Positions 27,628 through 36,657 of a DNA stretch of 64,000 nucleotides are shown here, piece by piece (positions within the stretch are counted from its first letter, which is position 1; each line of letters opens with the position of its first letter). This DNA is from [Synechococcus] sp. NIES-970 (GTDB lineage: Bacteria; Cyanobacteriota; Cyanobacteriia; Cyanobacteriales; MRBY01). Location of the stretch: NCBI GenBank assembly GCA_002356215.1, contig AP017959.1:2620195-2684194 (forward strand), in the 5' to 3' direction. The position numbers were made by a program, and so were the translations under genes. The notes beneath the pieces were generated by a model. That model saw only the letters and a program-made list of their open reading frames with translations. It ran no database searches and was not told the origin of the DNA.

Positions 27628-27951
27628 ATGTCAAAAACTGCCGCAGTTACAGATGCAACCTTTCAGGAAGAAGTTCTCGAAAGTGACGTCCCTGTACTCG
27701 TCGACTTCTGGGCCCCTTGGTGCGGCCCCTGCCGTATGGTTGCTCCCGTTGTGGAGGAAATCGCCGAACAATACCAAGATCAAATCAAGGTGTTCAAACT
27801 CAATACCGATGAAAACCCTGGTGTTGCCAGCGAGTATGGTATTCGAAGCATCCCCACCCTCATGATTTTCAAAGGGGGTAAAAAGGTCAATATGGTCGTT
27901 GGTGCTGTACCCAAGACGACCCTCGCCGCGGCGATTGATAAAGAACTTTAG
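27628..27951 (+). CDS. trxA: Thioredoxin (m-type)
   Basis: A 107-residue cytosolic thioredoxin with active site [10 protein letters not shown] and cis-Pro in [11 protein letters not shown]. It reduces target disulphides, taking electrons from thioredoxin reductase, and light-dependently from ferredoxin-thioredoxin reductase. The 278 bases between Yfr1 and the ATG hold a possible promoter with TAAGAT near 27573 and no convincing gene. Confidence 0.97.
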   Translation: MSKTAAVTDATFQEEVLESDVPVLVDFWAPWCGPCRMVAPVVEEIAEQYQDQIKVFKLNTDENPGVASEYGIRSIPTLMIFKGGKKVNMVVGAVPKTTLAAAIDKEL

Positions 27952-27982
27952 AAATGATTGGGTGATTTTTAGTGCATAGTCT

Positions 27983-28016
27983 GGAAATCAGCTCTCAACT
28001 CACTCCGCTGATTTCC
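27983..28016 (+). other. Stem-loop in the trxA 3' region
   Basis: A perfect 10-base stem, GGAAATCAGC (27983-27992) and GCTGATTTCC (28007-28016), around a 14-base C/T-rich loop with no T tract after it. It precedes the terminator hairpin, so the trxA message probably ends in two stem-loops. Confidence 0.6.
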
Positions 28017-28021
28017 CCAGA

Positions 28022-28048
28022 AACCCTAGCAACATACTAGGGTTTTTT
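28022..28048. terminator. Bidirectional terminator between trxA and the convergent gene
   Basis: AACCCTAG (28022-28029) and CTAGGGTT (28037-28044) flank a 7-base loop. T runs follow on the plus strand and A runs precede, so it can end both trxA and the minus-strand gene ending at 28047. Confidence 0.8.
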
Positions 28049-28481
28049 AGTGCTGTTGCTGAGTGGCGATCGCCTTTAGTTTTTGGTAGGCTCCGGAATC
28101 AGCTAGGTCAGGGGGCGGCGAAAAAGCAGCAATTTCTTGATGGATCAGAGCTTCTGGGGGGGGTGAGGTGAGGGCCAGGGCAGTCCACACTTTCGCCGGG
28201 GGTAACTCTGCACAAATAAGCCGCTCGAATTCGGGGTTAAATTGCACCTGGGGGCTCCCTCGTTTTTGCCAAACCCGCAGAATCGCCGTCACAGAAATTT
28301 TTTTGTAACGACCCCGGTAGAGGGCTTCGAGAACCGCGAGCCGAACCCAAGCGATCGGGCTCTGGCCTAGCCATTGATCAAGGGCGATCGCCGGGCTTTG
28401 ACCCTCTAGTTCGAAGCTGTAATATTCCAGTAGGGCTAAAGTTTCGGCGATCGCCTGCTGGTTTGGGAAAACAACCCCCAT
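28047..28481 (-). CDS. Conserved hypothetical protein
   Basis: A 144-residue soluble protein, alpha-helical in appearance, that I do not recognise. It has ELEGQSPAIALDQWLGQ and a small-domain-like segment RYKKISVTAILRVWQKRG, with a proline-rich stretch near residue 110. No catalytic motif is seen. It lies 94 bases after the next minus-strand gene and could share its transcript. Confidence 0.6.
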   Translation of the reverse strand: MGVVFPNQQAIAETLALLEYYSFELEGQSPAIALDQWLGQSPIAWVRLAVLEALYRGRYKKISVTAILRVWQKRGSPQVQFNPEFERLICAELPPAKVWTALALTSPPPEALIHQEIAAFSPPPDLADSGAYQKLKAIATQQQH

Positions 28482-28575
28482 GCAAGCCCTCCTCCTGATG
28501 GTACGACTCTATCCCATCATCGCTGAAAGTTGCAATTAAGCACAATCAATCACTGAACATTTCGCAGTGGTATGT

Positions 28576-29058
28576 CTAAATTTCAGAACGGTTCACTCGA
28601 TTGCGGACCCTGGCGATCGTCTGGGGAAGTACACCCACGAGATCTGCGAATACCTCATCGGTAAGCTGAGCGGCGGTGTCTAGGTCAAACCAGTGCTCAA
28701 ATTGATTGAGGATGACTTGGGCGCGATCTTCAGGCACGGGCTTCTCAGTGATTTGCTGGAGCAATCGCACCCATTGTCGTCGAATGAGATAGGCTTTTTC
28801 CCGTTCTGGGCCTGGGGTCGGTACCAAGAGGGAAAGGGAGCCAACTGGAATAATCTGTTCGACATCTTGATCGAAAACACCGCCAATGATCGCCCCAGGG
28901 CCAGCAAAATCACCGTGGTACGTTTTACGTAAAATCAAACCATTGCGCCGACGGGGATTGACCATTAATAAGTTTCCCTCCTTGAGTTGAGCCAAGATCG
29001 TATCTTTGTCTAAGGGGGACAACATAATTTCTGGAGGAAAGGAAGACGGAGAACCCAT
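28576..29058 (-). CDS. Conserved hypothetical protein
   Basis: A 160-residue soluble protein that I cannot assign to a family. The N-terminal half has basic and glycine-rich strands (LLMVNPRRRNGLILRKTYHGDF) and the C-terminal half is helical. No membrane segment or signal peptide is visible. An inner ATG (29025) is an alternative start. It lies 62 bases downstream of the acetyltransferase gene, so these two and the next gene may form one minus-strand unit. Confidence 0.6.
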   Translation of the reverse strand: MGSPSSFPPEIMLSPLDKDTILAQLKEGNLLMVNPRRRNGLILRKTYHGDFAGPGAIIGGVFDQDVEQIIPVGSLSLLVPTPGPEREKAYLIRRQWVRLLQQITEKPVPEDRAQVILNQFEHWFDLDTAAQLTDEVFADLVGVLPQTIARVRNRVNRSEI

Positions 29059-29120
29059 AGCTCAATAAGTAAGGGCGATCGCCGGTTAGTAGGAGAGACG
29101 ACAACGGCAAGTGTACTTTT

Positions 29121-29726
29121 CTAGACAGCCAAATCTTTCTGAACAAAGAGACGACGAGGACGACGTAACAACCAAGCAGTGAGGGGACGTTCGGTATATT
29201 TAATATCATACCCACAACTGAGGTAGAGCTGTTTTGCCGCTTCATTATTTTCTAAAACATGGAGCGCCACGCTGCTGTAGTTCCAGTAGCGCCCTTGGGT
29301 TTCGCAACGGGCTAATAATTTTCGGGCAATGCCAAGACGTCGATAGTCGGGATTAACGGCTAAATTGGCAATATAAGGGGCTCTGGTTGGGGCGATCGCC
29401 AGGGCGTCGAGATAGCGCACCGAGATTTCTACGGACCCTACTACTTCTTGGGTATTGCCAGTCTGGAGGGCAGCCACAAAGCAGGCATGATGTTCTTTTT
29501 GGTGCTTGAGGCGGTGACAGAGGTCTTCATAGACGCCCAAGCGCAACACGGGAGTCAGCCACCGCCAAGGATGTTCATGGTGATGAAAACTATGGGTAAG
29601 CACTGTCGCTAAAGAACGAGCATCATCAAGGGTCGCAGGCCGGATACTGAGGCTGCCATCATTGGAAAACCGTTCGGTCAGCGGTAACTGGGGGACGTTC
29701 CAAACAGAAGAAAGATGAGAATTCAC
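29121..29726 (-). CDS. GNAT-family N-acetyltransferase
   Basis: About 201 residues with a GNAT fold. The acetyl-CoA motif A is IANLAVNPDYRRLGIARKLL (R-x-x-G-I-A), followed by VALHVLENNEAAKQLYLSCGY of motif B. The substrate is unknown; ribosomal-protein or small-molecule acetylation are both possible. GTG 29726 is chosen because a GGAGG ribosome site precedes it; TTG 29729 is adjacent. A long hairpin lies 29-75 bases upstream. Confidence 0.82.
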   Translation of the reverse strand: MNSHLSSVWNVPQLPLTERFSNDGSLSIRPATLDDARSLATVLTHSFHHHEHPWRWLTPVLRLGVYEDLCHRLKHQKEHHACFVAALQTGNTQEVVGSVEISVRYLDALAIAPTRAPYIANLAVNPDYRRLGIARKLLARCETQGRYWNYSSVALHVLENNEAAKQLYLSCGYDIKYTERPLTAWLLRRPRRLFVQKDLAV

Positions 29727-29754
29727 CAAGCCTCCGGAGACAGGGTTAAAATTT

Positions 29755-29801
29755 TTCTAGGAAATGCGGCACTGAACTACCATTGTGCCAATTTCCTAGA
29801 A
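29755..29801. other. Long imperfect hairpin upstream of the acetyltransferase gene
   Basis: Outer arms TTCTAGGAAAT (29755-29765) and ATTTCCTAGAA (29791-29801) are fully complementary. Inner arms GGCAC/GTGCC (29768-29772/29785-29789) extend the stem around a 12-base loop. It sits in the leader of the minus-strand gene; no T tract suited to termination follows directly. Confidence 0.5.
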
Positions 29802-29996
29802 TGCTTGTCGAGGTAGCGGCTGTTTACGCGCCCCAAGCTGTTTATATCTGCCTTGGCAAGCCCTCTTTTCTATTATGCGTATCTGAGGAACAGCGGCAAT
29901 TGATTTTTTCAAGACTTCTTTAAAACTTTAAGGAGCGTCGATTCTTGCCTCGGCCTGGGCCAAAAATTTTACTGAAATTACACAAAAAGAATCACC

Positions 29997-30173
29997 ATGG
30001 GACGTCAATCAAAACTCAAACAACAACGAAAAACAACAGCTGAGCTGTCAACATCTAGTCAATCTCAAAGTCAGAAAGGAGACATTGAGACGTTAACGCA
30101 ACTGGGCTATGGGCAGCATAACCAACTGCGATCGCCTGAAATTCCAGAAGACCGACCAGAGCCCCAGGTCTGA
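29997..30173 (+). CDS. Small hydrophilic protein (58 residues)
   Basis: The ATG at 29997 opens a 58-codon frame with an N-terminus MGRQSKLKQQRK, a Ser/Gln-rich middle and a Pro/Glu-rich end (IPEDRPEPQV). The basic start MGRQSKLKQQR is one I associate with small conserved cyanobacterial proteins, but I know no function. A purine-rich AAGGAG lies well upstream. It is convergent with hemC and separated from it by a hairpin. Confidence 0.55.
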   Translation: MGRQSKLKQQRKTTAELSTSSQSQSQKGDIETLTQLGYGQHNQLRSPEIPEDRPEPQV

Positions 30174-30177
30174 ACCT

Positions 30178-30208
30178 AAAACAAATCCCTCCATCTTCCA
30201 GGAGGGAT
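30178..30208 (-). terminator. Terminator of hemC
   Basis: ATCCCTCC (30185-30192) and GGAGGGAT (30201-30208) form an 8-base stem around 8 bases. On the minus strand it is followed by TTGTTTT. It may also end the small gene on the plus strand, though no T tract follows on that side. Confidence 0.65.
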
Positions 30209-30242
30209 CCTTCGCATAATTTAAAGATCTAAAAAAGTGCTT

Positions 30243-31208
30243 CTAGGCGCGGTTGGCGGCGTTAATTTCAGCAAGGATTGTCGCGGCGCCCTGGGCAGTG
30301 ACCTTTTGAGCCAAGTCAATCCCCAGTTGTTCGGCATCAGCCCGGCTACCACTAACTTCGTCGCGAATCAATGTTTGACCATCGAGGCTGGCGACCATGC
30401 CCACGAGGGTGAGGCGATCGCCTTCAATGGCCGTATTGACACCGATGGGCACTTGGCAGCCCCCTTCCAACTGGCGCAAGAAAGCCCGTTCTGCATAGCA
30501 GCGATCGCGGCTTTCTGCATGTTCGAGGACGGGGCGCAGTAAACCGAGGATTTCTTCATCCCCATCACGGCATTCGATACCCAAGGCCCCTTGGCCCACC
30601 GCATGGAGGGAAATATCGCTGGAAATCAGCTGGTGAATGCGATCGCCAAAATCGAGCCGTTGCAAACCCGCCGCCGCCAGAATAATCGCGTCATATTCGC
30701 CCCCGTCTAATTTTGCCAAACGGGTGTTGACATTTCCCCGGATATCTTTGAATTCTAAGTGGGGGAAATGGTGCCGCAGTTGGGCCAGACGCCGCAACGA
30801 GGATGTCCCAATTACTGCCCCTGCAGGTAGGGTTTCGAGCTTTTTATCTTTGTGCTGCTCATGAACCACGAGGGCGTCCGCCGGGTCAACCCGTTCTGTC
30901 ACACAACCGAGCATCAGCCCTGCCGGTAAATTTGTTGGTAAATCCTTGAGGGAATGCACCGCAAAATCTGTTTCCCCCTTAAGCATTCCGTCCTCCAGCT
31001 CCTGGGTAAACAAGCCTTTGTCACCAATTTTGGAGAGGGCCACATCTAGCACCTTATCCCCTTGGGTTTCCATGGTTTGGACTTCGAAGGTGATGTCAGG
31101 GTAGGCTTTCTGCAGCTCATCCCGGACCCAGTAAGTTTGAACAAGGGCCAGTTGGCTTTTGCGGGAGCCGATGCGCACGGTGCGTTTTGTGGGGGTCTCA
31201 GCGGTCAT
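30243..31208 (-). CDS. hemC: Porphobilinogen deaminase (hydroxymethylbilane synthase)
   Basis: A 321-residue enzyme that condenses four porphobilinogens in haem and chlorophyll synthesis. The N-terminal [12 protein letters not shown], the catalytic-Asp loop [20 protein letters not shown] and [11 protein letters not shown] are all present. The dipyrromethane-cofactor cysteine lies in [10 protein letters not shown]. Length fits the family. Confidence 0.97.
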   Translation of the reverse strand: MTAETPTKRTVRIGSRKSQLALVQTYWVRDELQKAYPDITFEVQTMETQGDKVLDVALSKIGDKGLFTQELEDGMLKGETDFAVHSLKDLPTNLPAGLMLGCVTERVDPADALVVHEQHKDKKLETLPAGAVIGTSSLRRLAQLRHHFPHLEFKDIRGNVNTRLAKLDGGEYDAIILAAAGLQRLDFGDRIHQLISSDISLHAVGQGALGIECRDGDEEILGLLRPVLEHAESRDRCYAERAFLRQLEGGCQVPIGVNTAIEGDRLTLVGMVASLDGQTLIRDEVSGSRADAEQLGIDLAQKVTAQGAATILAEINAANRA

Positions 31209-31355
31209 ATCAACAGGATTTATAAAAAGGATCTTAAATTTTTTGACTCAAACTAGGGTATCGCGTTGTCTGTCCCCCGTCGCAGAATTTTTTCCGGGAA
31301 CCCACGGAAATGTTACAACTATTTACGAAATGGGGATTTCCCAAAAGGCGATCGC

Positions 31356-32531
31356 CTAGGGGACAAGGCGGACAAATTTTTTCTTACCGACCCGCAGCAC
31401 CTTATTCACCAATTGTTCAGGGTTCTCGAAAGCAAGATTCATATCCGTAATTCGTTCTTCATCGAGGCGTACAGCCCCGCCTTTGATTTGCCGGCGACCT
31501 TCACCGCCACTGGCACAGAGCCCAGAGGCACCCAAAATGTAAAACAGAGGCGAGGGAAATGCCACCGCACCCAGGGAGAACTCAGGAATATTCGCCGCCG
31601 CCACATCCTGCACTGCTTTTTCGGCATCGATTGCCGCTGCCGCCCCATGGAACTGAGTGACAATTTCCCGAGCGAGGAACTTCTGCTGCTCCCGGGGATT
31701 TTCTGGCAAGGTCTGGAGGTCGCAGTTGGTCAGCAACTCGAAATAATCTTTCAGTAAGCTATCGGGGGTATTTTGCAGCTTTTGGTACATGGTGTGGTGG
31801 TTGTCCTTGAGACCCACATAGTTATTGAGGCTCTTGGACATTTTTTCCTTGCCATCGGTGCCGATCAAGATCGGCAAGAGTAGGCCAAATTGGGGCTTTT
31901 TACCAAAGTGCCGTTGGAGATCTCGGCCCACGGCGATATTAAATTTCTGGTCAGTGCCCCCTAATTCCACATCCGCATCGACGGCGACGGAATCATAGCC
32001 CTGCATCAGGGGATAGAGAAATTCATGGATGTAAATGGGGTTTTCGCTCTGGTAGCGCTTGGCGAACCCTTCCTTGGCGAGCATCTGCTGGACGGTCATG
32101 GTCGCCAGCAGTGCCTGGATTCTTGCTAAATCGAGATCTTGGAGCCATTCGGAGTTGTAGCGAATTTCTAAGCGGCCTGGGGTGTCAAAATCGAGGATCG
32201 GGCGCAGCTGTTCGAGGTAGGTCTCGGCATTGCGTTGTACATCAGCGGCACTGAGCTGTTTGCGCACTTCGGATTTGCCGGTGGGATCGCCGATCTGGGC
32301 GGTAAAATCGCCAATAATCACCACGGCTGTGTGGCCTGCATCCTGAAAGGCACGCAATTTTCGGAATGGAATACTGTGGCCCAGGTGCAGATCCGCCCCC
32401 GTCGGATCGATCCCCAGTTTCACTCTCAGGGGGCGATCGCCTGTCTGGAGCACTTTTGTTAAATTTTCATCCGAATTATCCGGGAAAATTTCACTGGTGC
32501 CACGGGTAAGCCACTCAAGATGCGCAGACAT
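31356..32531 (-). CDS. tyrS: Tyrosyl-tRNA synthetase
   Basis: A 391-residue class Ic synthetase. The HIGH-type motif is HLGHS (in [15 protein letters not shown]) and the KMSKS loop is [12 protein letters not shown]-terminal S4-like domain ([16 protein letters not shown]) binds tRNA. This layout corresponds to the TyrZ-like subclass. ATG 32531 is preferred to GTG 32537. Confidence 0.95.
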   Translation of the reverse strand: MSAHLEWLTRGTSEIFPDNSDENLTKVLQTGDRPLRVKLGIDPTGADLHLGHSIPFRKLRAFQDAGHTAVVIIGDFTAQIGDPTGKSEVRKQLSAADVQRNAETYLEQLRPILDFDTPGRLEIRYNSEWLQDLDLARIQALLATMTVQQMLAKEGFAKRYQSENPIYIHEFLYPLMQGYDSVAVDADVELGGTDQKFNIAVGRDLQRHFGKKPQFGLLLPILIGTDGKEKMSKSLNNYVGLKDNHHTMYQKLQNTPDSLLKDYFELLTNCDLQTLPENPREQQKFLAREIVTQFHGAAAAIDAEKAVQDVAAANIPEFSLGAVAFPSPLFYILGASGLCASGGEGRRQIKGGAVRLDEERITDMNLAFENPEQLVNKVLRVGKKKFVRLVP

Positions 32532-32642
32532 GTTCACAGGAGGTCCGTTTACTTAATTGCAGAAAATTCAACCTGCCCATTGTGCCATATTCTGCCCAGC
32601 TTCATTCTCAGGTGGGGTGATCGGCAATCGTGGGGTTTCGGT

Positions 32643-33512
32643 TTACCGTTCGCGGGCTGGGGTATAACCTTGGGCCATGGTCGGAGTTGGTTCTGTTGTG
32701 GTGATCCGGGGTAGGCGATCGCGCTGTTGGAAAAGAATAAAGGCGGCGACGGCGAGCAGAAAATAGCCGAAACTTTTTTGTAGTTGCTTGGGATTAAAGT
32801 ACCGAGTGCTATAGCTGCCCCCAAGGATCCCGAGGCTAGCAACAAAGGTGAAATTTACCATCAGGGGCCAGTCAAGGGTCACATCGGCTTGGCCAAGGTA
32901 GCCGACAAATCCGGCGATCGCATTCATCACAATAATCATGAGCGATGTGCCAATAGCTTCTTTCATCTCTGTTTTGCCGAGGAGCACCAGGGCCGGCACA
33001 ATGGCAAAGCCACCCCCAACACCGACTAAACCGGTTAAAACCCCAATGCCCAAACCTTCCGTGAGGAGCCAGAGCCAACAATACCGACACACTGGGACAG
33101 GATAATCCGCCAGGGTTGGTTCATTGGCAGGGTGGGCGATCGCCTGACTACTTTTCCGGACCATAAACACTGCCGCCAGTAACATCATTACGGCAAACAA
33201 GACTAACTGCACTGTGCCCGTAATAAATGGCAAGCGGGTTAACTGAGCCCCCAGGAACGCCCCAACCATGGTTGCCGAGCCAAAAATCCCTGCTTTTTTG
33301 AGGTTGATATTACCCTGACGCCAGTGGGGGGCTAAACCGATAAAACTAACGATGCCCACAATGAAAAGTGTCATGGCGATCGCACTTTTCGGCTCCACTC
33401 CCATCACATAAACCAAGATCGGCACCGCCAATACCGAACCGCCACCACCCATCAAACCCAAACTGACTCCAATACAGGCCGCTAGAAAATAGCCCAAAAG
33501 CTGCATCAACAT
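32643..33512 (-). CDS. TauE/SafE-family sulfite or anion exporter-like permease
   Basis: About 289 residues with seven or eight predicted membrane segments and the two family half-repeats (GVSLGLMGGGGSVLAVPILV and GVLTGLVGVGGGFAIVPALV). Members move sulfite, sulfoacetate or related anions. It lies downstream of a rhodanese and a persulfide dioxygenase-like gene on the same strand, which suggests it exports a sulfur-oxidation product such as sulfite or thiosulfate (inference). A GGAGG at 33524-33528 favours ATG 33512; ATG 33521 is also possible. Confidence 0.85.
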   Translation of the reverse strand: MLMQLLGYFLAACIGVSLGLMGGGGSVLAVPILVYVMGVEPKSAIAMTLFIVGIVSFIGLAPHWRQGNINLKKAGIFGSATMVGAFLGAQLTRLPFITGTVQLVLFAVMMLLAAVFMVRKSSQAIAHPANEPTLADYPVPVCRYCWLWLLTEGLGIGVLTGLVGVGGGFAIVPALVLLGKTEMKEAIGTSLMIIVMNAIAGFVGYLGQADVTLDWPLMVNFTFVASLGILGGSYSTRYFNPKQLQKSFGYFLLAVAAFILFQQRDRLPRITTTEPTPTMAQGYTPARER

Positions 33513-33575
33513 CGTGCCCATGTCCTCCCAAAAAAAGCCCCCAGCCAAGGTGGGGTGCTGTGTCGTTTGTTAAAT

Positions 33576-34109
33576 TTATTTGACCTGGTTGTAAGGAAGG
33601 TGGGCCAAGAGATTTGCCATGCCGCAGAAGCCCGTGAATCCGGCAAACATCAAGCCGCCACCGACAAATCCAGTGAGAAGCAAAAACCAGGGGGAGACGA
33701 AAGCACTCAACAGAGTTCCGGTAAGGACTAGGCCCCCGGCAACAATCTGCACCTGGCGCATCATTGGCAAGGGGGCTTTTTTGTTTTCGTTGTAGGGCAA
33801 GTTCGCTTCTTTCCAGGCCATAAACCCACCGTCGAAGTGAGCCACTTGGTCATAACCTGCCGCAAAGAATAAATCCGCCGCCCGCCGGGAACGATTGCCG
33901 CTTTGACAATAGAGAATTACATTTTTTGTGGTCTGGGGAACTGTTTCGAGGGTTAAGCGAGATAGGGGGATATTTTGTGCGCCGGCCACATGTTCCCGGG
34001 CATATTCAGCCTGTTCACGCACATCAAAAACGACGGTATTGGGAGAATTTACCTGGGTGGTAAATTCGGCAGGGGAAAGTTCAAGTAATTGCCGCTGAAT
34101 AGTTGTCAT
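33576..34109 (-). CDS. Rhodanese domain fused to a DUF2892-like membrane anchor
   Basis: A 177-residue protein. A single rhodanese domain (about 10-105) has the active-site loop YCQSGNRSRRAA with catalytic Cys68, which carries a persulfide. The C-terminal part has two hydrophobic segments (about 120-140 and 145-165) around GFVGGGLMFAGFTGFCGMA, typical of DUF2892. It probably transfers sulfane sulfur at the membrane. It lies between the MBL-fold hydrolase and the permease on one strand with short gaps, so an operon is likely. Confidence 0.88.
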   Translation of the reverse strand: MTTIQRQLLELSPAEFTTQVNSPNTVVFDVREQAEYAREHVAGAQNIPLSRLTLETVPQTTKNVILYCQSGNRSRRAADLFFAAGYDQVAHFDGGFMAWKEANLPYNENKKAPLPMMRQVQIVAGGLVLTGTLLSAFVSPWFLLLTGFVGGGLMFAGFTGFCGMANLLAHLPYNQVK

Positions 34110-34188
34110 TGCAATAAAAAATAAAGAAATTCAAAAAATTGAGTGGAGTCTTCGGGAAAAATCGCCCTCTTACACAGGGGAAAAAGAA

Positions 34189-34869
34189 CTAGACATTGCC
34201 GCACGCTTGGTTTGCGGGCACAGCTTCCATGATTTTTGTCGGGTCGGGCAGGTTGAGATTATTCATCAGGTGAATAAAGTCTTGGCGATCGCCCTTGAGA
34301 CGGGGGTTAAAGGCTTTTTCTTCGGCGATACTGGAAACCTGGTGTCCTCGGTAATCATGGCCTGGATAGACGAGGGTTTCAGGGGGGAGGCTGAATAATT
34401 TTTGGATCGAGTCGTAGAGAGTTCCCGCATCACCACTCTGAAAATCCGTCCGGCCACAGCCTCGAATAAATAGTGCATCCCCCGTAAAGAGGTGAGTACC
34501 ATTGGCTAAAAAGGCCATGTGGCTATCAGTATGGCCTGGGGTGGCGATCGCCTGAATTTCAATGCGACCAACTGTTAGCACCTCTCCATCAGCAATGGAA
34601 CGATCAGCGCAGGCGACCTCTGCCCCCTCAGGAACGACACCTAAACAGTGCGTTTCTTCCCGGAGCCGACTTGTGCCTGTCACATGATCTGCATGGACAT
34701 GGGTTTCTAGGGAATATTTCAAGGTCAAACCCAACTCCCGTAGTAACTTGAGATCCCGCTCTACCTGTTCAATGACCGGATCAATCAAGACCGCTTCTTT
34801 ACTGTCAAAATCGGCAACGAGGTAGGTGTAGGTATAGGTTTCGTGATCGAAAAGTTGACGAAAGAGCAT
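34189..34869 (-). CDS. Persulfide dioxygenase-like metallo-beta-lactamase-fold protein (ETHE1 type)
   Basis: A 226-residue protein starting MLFRQLFDHETYTYTYLVAD, as in ETHE1-type enzymes that oxidise glutathione persulfide to sulfite. The metal motif is THVHADHVTG (His57, His59, Asp61, His62), with further ligand regions TPGHTDSHMAF and FTGDALFIRGCGRTDF, and PGHDYRG near the end. ETHE1 uses a mononuclear iron with fewer ligands than glyoxalase II, and the context with rhodanese and TauE supports the sulfur role. ATG 34869 matches family starts. Confidence 0.88.
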   Translation of the reverse strand: MLFRQLFDHETYTYTYLVADFDSKEAVLIDPVIEQVERDLKLLRELGLTLKYSLETHVHADHVTGTSRLREETHCLGVVPEGAEVACADRSIADGEVLTVGRIEIQAIATPGHTDSHMAFLANGTHLFTGDALFIRGCGRTDFQSGDAGTLYDSIQKLFSLPPETLVYPGHDYRGHQVSSIAEEKAFNPRLKGDRQDFIHLMNNLNLPDPTKIMEAVPANQACGNV

Positions 34870-34917
34870 GGTATCGAAGAACAGCAACTGAGTGACTAAG
34901 TCTGCCGTTAAATATCA

Positions 34918-34949
34918 ATATATCACTAAAAAGTAATTTATGGATATAT
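34918..34949. promoter_or_regulatory. Inverted repeat upstream of the sulfur operon
   Basis: ATATATC (34918-34924) and GATATAT (34943-34949) are complementary across 18 bases, in an AT-rich stretch 49-80 bases before the persulfide dioxygenase ATG. ArsR-type persulfide sensors (BigR/SqrR) use AT-rich operators, so this is a possible site; no regulator gene is adjacent. The remaining gap to 35248 holds only a 17-base palindrome at 35124-35140. Confidence 0.35.
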
Positions 34950-35123
34950 TTCTTCTGTTTTTCTTAAACTTGCGGGGTTAATTTTCTCTTGAAGGCACCG
35001 GGCAAATACCTATACTCATTGGTACAGGAACCTAAAAGTTCGGAACCAGTCCCCTTGGAGGAGAGAGAACGTGGGGTTTGTTACATTCAGAATCGCCATT
35101 CCCACCTATGGTAGACCTAAAGG

Positions 35124-35140
35124 AAAATCTTCAAGATTTT
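35124..35140. other. Short palindrome upstream of yvcK
   Basis: AAAATCTT, one C, AAGATTTT: an 8-base perfect inverted repeat 108 bases before the yvcK ATG. It could be an operator or an RNA hairpin. A 23-codon frame starting GTG 35071 behind a GGAGGAG ribosome-like site ends within it, but there is too little to call a gene. Confidence 0.35.
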
Positions 35141-35247
35141 GATAAAAAATGGTCACTTTTCCTGTTTGATCTTTTGGGTGTGCTTTTTTTCCTCGCCCCG
35201 AAGGTACCTCTTCTGAGAGTGCTGCCGTCGTTCCACCATACAAAACT

Positions 35248-36657
35248 ATGTTGATTAACCCCTTCCGCCGTACAGTCCAAAAACATCTCCAGGCCCAAGT
35301 GCGGCCGATGGACGTAACCAAAAATTGGACGCAACATCATCTCAGTCACTGGCTGAAATGGATGATGCCAGGGCTCTCGGTTAAACGTTGGCTTCTCATG
35401 AGCGCCCTAGGAGTGTTGTTTACGGTGTTGGGACTGGCAGTATGGCTCAATCTCACCCCAGTCTCTCGCCTCATGACCCTCGTGGGGATTTTCCTCCAGT
35501 GGTTATCGACAGTGATCCCCCGTAATATTTCTGGGCCAATTGCGATCGCCTTGGGTTTAGGTCTCATTTTTTGGGGACAAAACCGTACCTTTGGCGCCAT
35601 AACCACGGCCCTGAATCCCGATGGGGATGAAGAGTTAATCGATATGCTCCATAACCATCGCCGCCTCAATAAAGGCCCAAAAATTGTCGCTATTGGTGGG
35701 GGCACGGGTTTATCTACCCTGCTGCGGGGGCTAAAGAAGTACAGTAGCAATATCACTGCCGTGGTGACCGTGGCCGATGATGGCGGTTCCTCCGGGCGAC
35801 TACGTCGAGAAATTGGGGTATTGCCCCCCGGAGATATTCGGAACTGTTTAGCGGCTTTTGCTGACGAAGAAAAACTACTCACCGAGCTGTTTCAATACCG
35901 TTTCAAGGCCGGAGATGGTCTGGTGGGCCACAGCTTTGGTAATTTGTTTCTGACGGCGATGAGCGAGATTACCGGAGACTTAGAACAGGCAATCTTAGCA
36001 AGTTCTAAGGTGTTAGCGATTCAGGGGCAAGTGTTTCCAGCAACCCTCAGCGACATGAAACTATGGGCAAGGCTAGCCGATGGTCGTGTCATTGAAGGGG
36101 AATCGAATATTCCAGAAGCGGGAGGGCATATTGTTGAGATGGGCTGCACCCCTGCGAATCCCCCGGCATTACCCGCTGCGATTAAGGCGATTGAAGAAGC
36201 AGACTTTATCATTATGGGGCCGGGAAGCTTGTATACCAGTGTTATCCCCAATCTACTCGTGCCCGAAATCCGCGAGGCGATCGCCCGTAGCCGTGCCCCC
36301 AGGATTTATGTATGTAATATTATGACCCAACCGGGAGAAACCGATGGTTACACCGTCGCCGACCATATCAAGGCCATTGACCGCGCCTGCGGTAAAAAAC
36401 TCTTTGATGCGGTCTTAGTACACCAGCGATCGCCCTCTGAAGAAGCTCTCCGTCAATATGCCCTGGAGCGCTCCCACCCCGTATTTCTCGACCGAGAAGA
36501 AGTGGCGAGACTGCGGCGACGGGTCGTCATCGCTAACATCATGGAAGAAGACCCTGACACAGGCTTTGTTCGCCACAATCACGAGCGTTTAGCCGCCCTT
36601 TTGGTGCGCTGGTCTAGTCGCGCCGCTGAAGTTCAAGCCAAAATGAGCAATATTTAA
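35248..36657 (+). CDS. YvcK/CofD-like gluconeogenesis factor with N-terminal membrane segments
   Basis: A 469-residue protein. Two hydrophobic segments (about 48-70 and 95-115) precede a CofD/YvcK domain that binds UDP-sugars in Bacillus. Visible: [46 protein letters not shown] and [19 protein letters not shown]. YvcK affects carbon metabolism and cell shape in other bacteria; here the role is inferred. Its stop overlaps that of the convergent GGDEF gene by 4 bases. Confidence 0.9.
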   Translation: MLINPFRRTVQKHLQAQVRPMDVTKNWTQHHLSHWLKWMMPGLSVKRWLLMSALGVLFTVLGLAVWLNLTPVSRLMTLVGIFLQWLSTVIPRNISGPIAIALGLGLIFWGQNRTFGAITTALNPDGDEELIDMLHNHRRLNKGPKIVAIGGGTGLSTLLRGLKKYSSNITAVVTVADDGGSSGRLRREIGVLPPGDIRNCLAAFADEEKLLTELFQYRFKAGDGLVGHSFGNLFLTAMSEITGDLEQAILASSKVLAIQGQVFPATLSDMKLWARLADGRVIEGESNIPEAGGHIVEMGCTPANPPALPAAIKAIEEADFIIMGPGSLYTSVIPNLLVPEIREAIARSRAPRIYVCNIMTQPGETDGYTVADHIKAIDRACGKKLFDAVLVHQRSPSEEALRQYALERSHPVFLDREEVARLRRRVVIANIMEEDPDTGFVRHNHERLAALLVRWSSRAAEVQAKMSNI

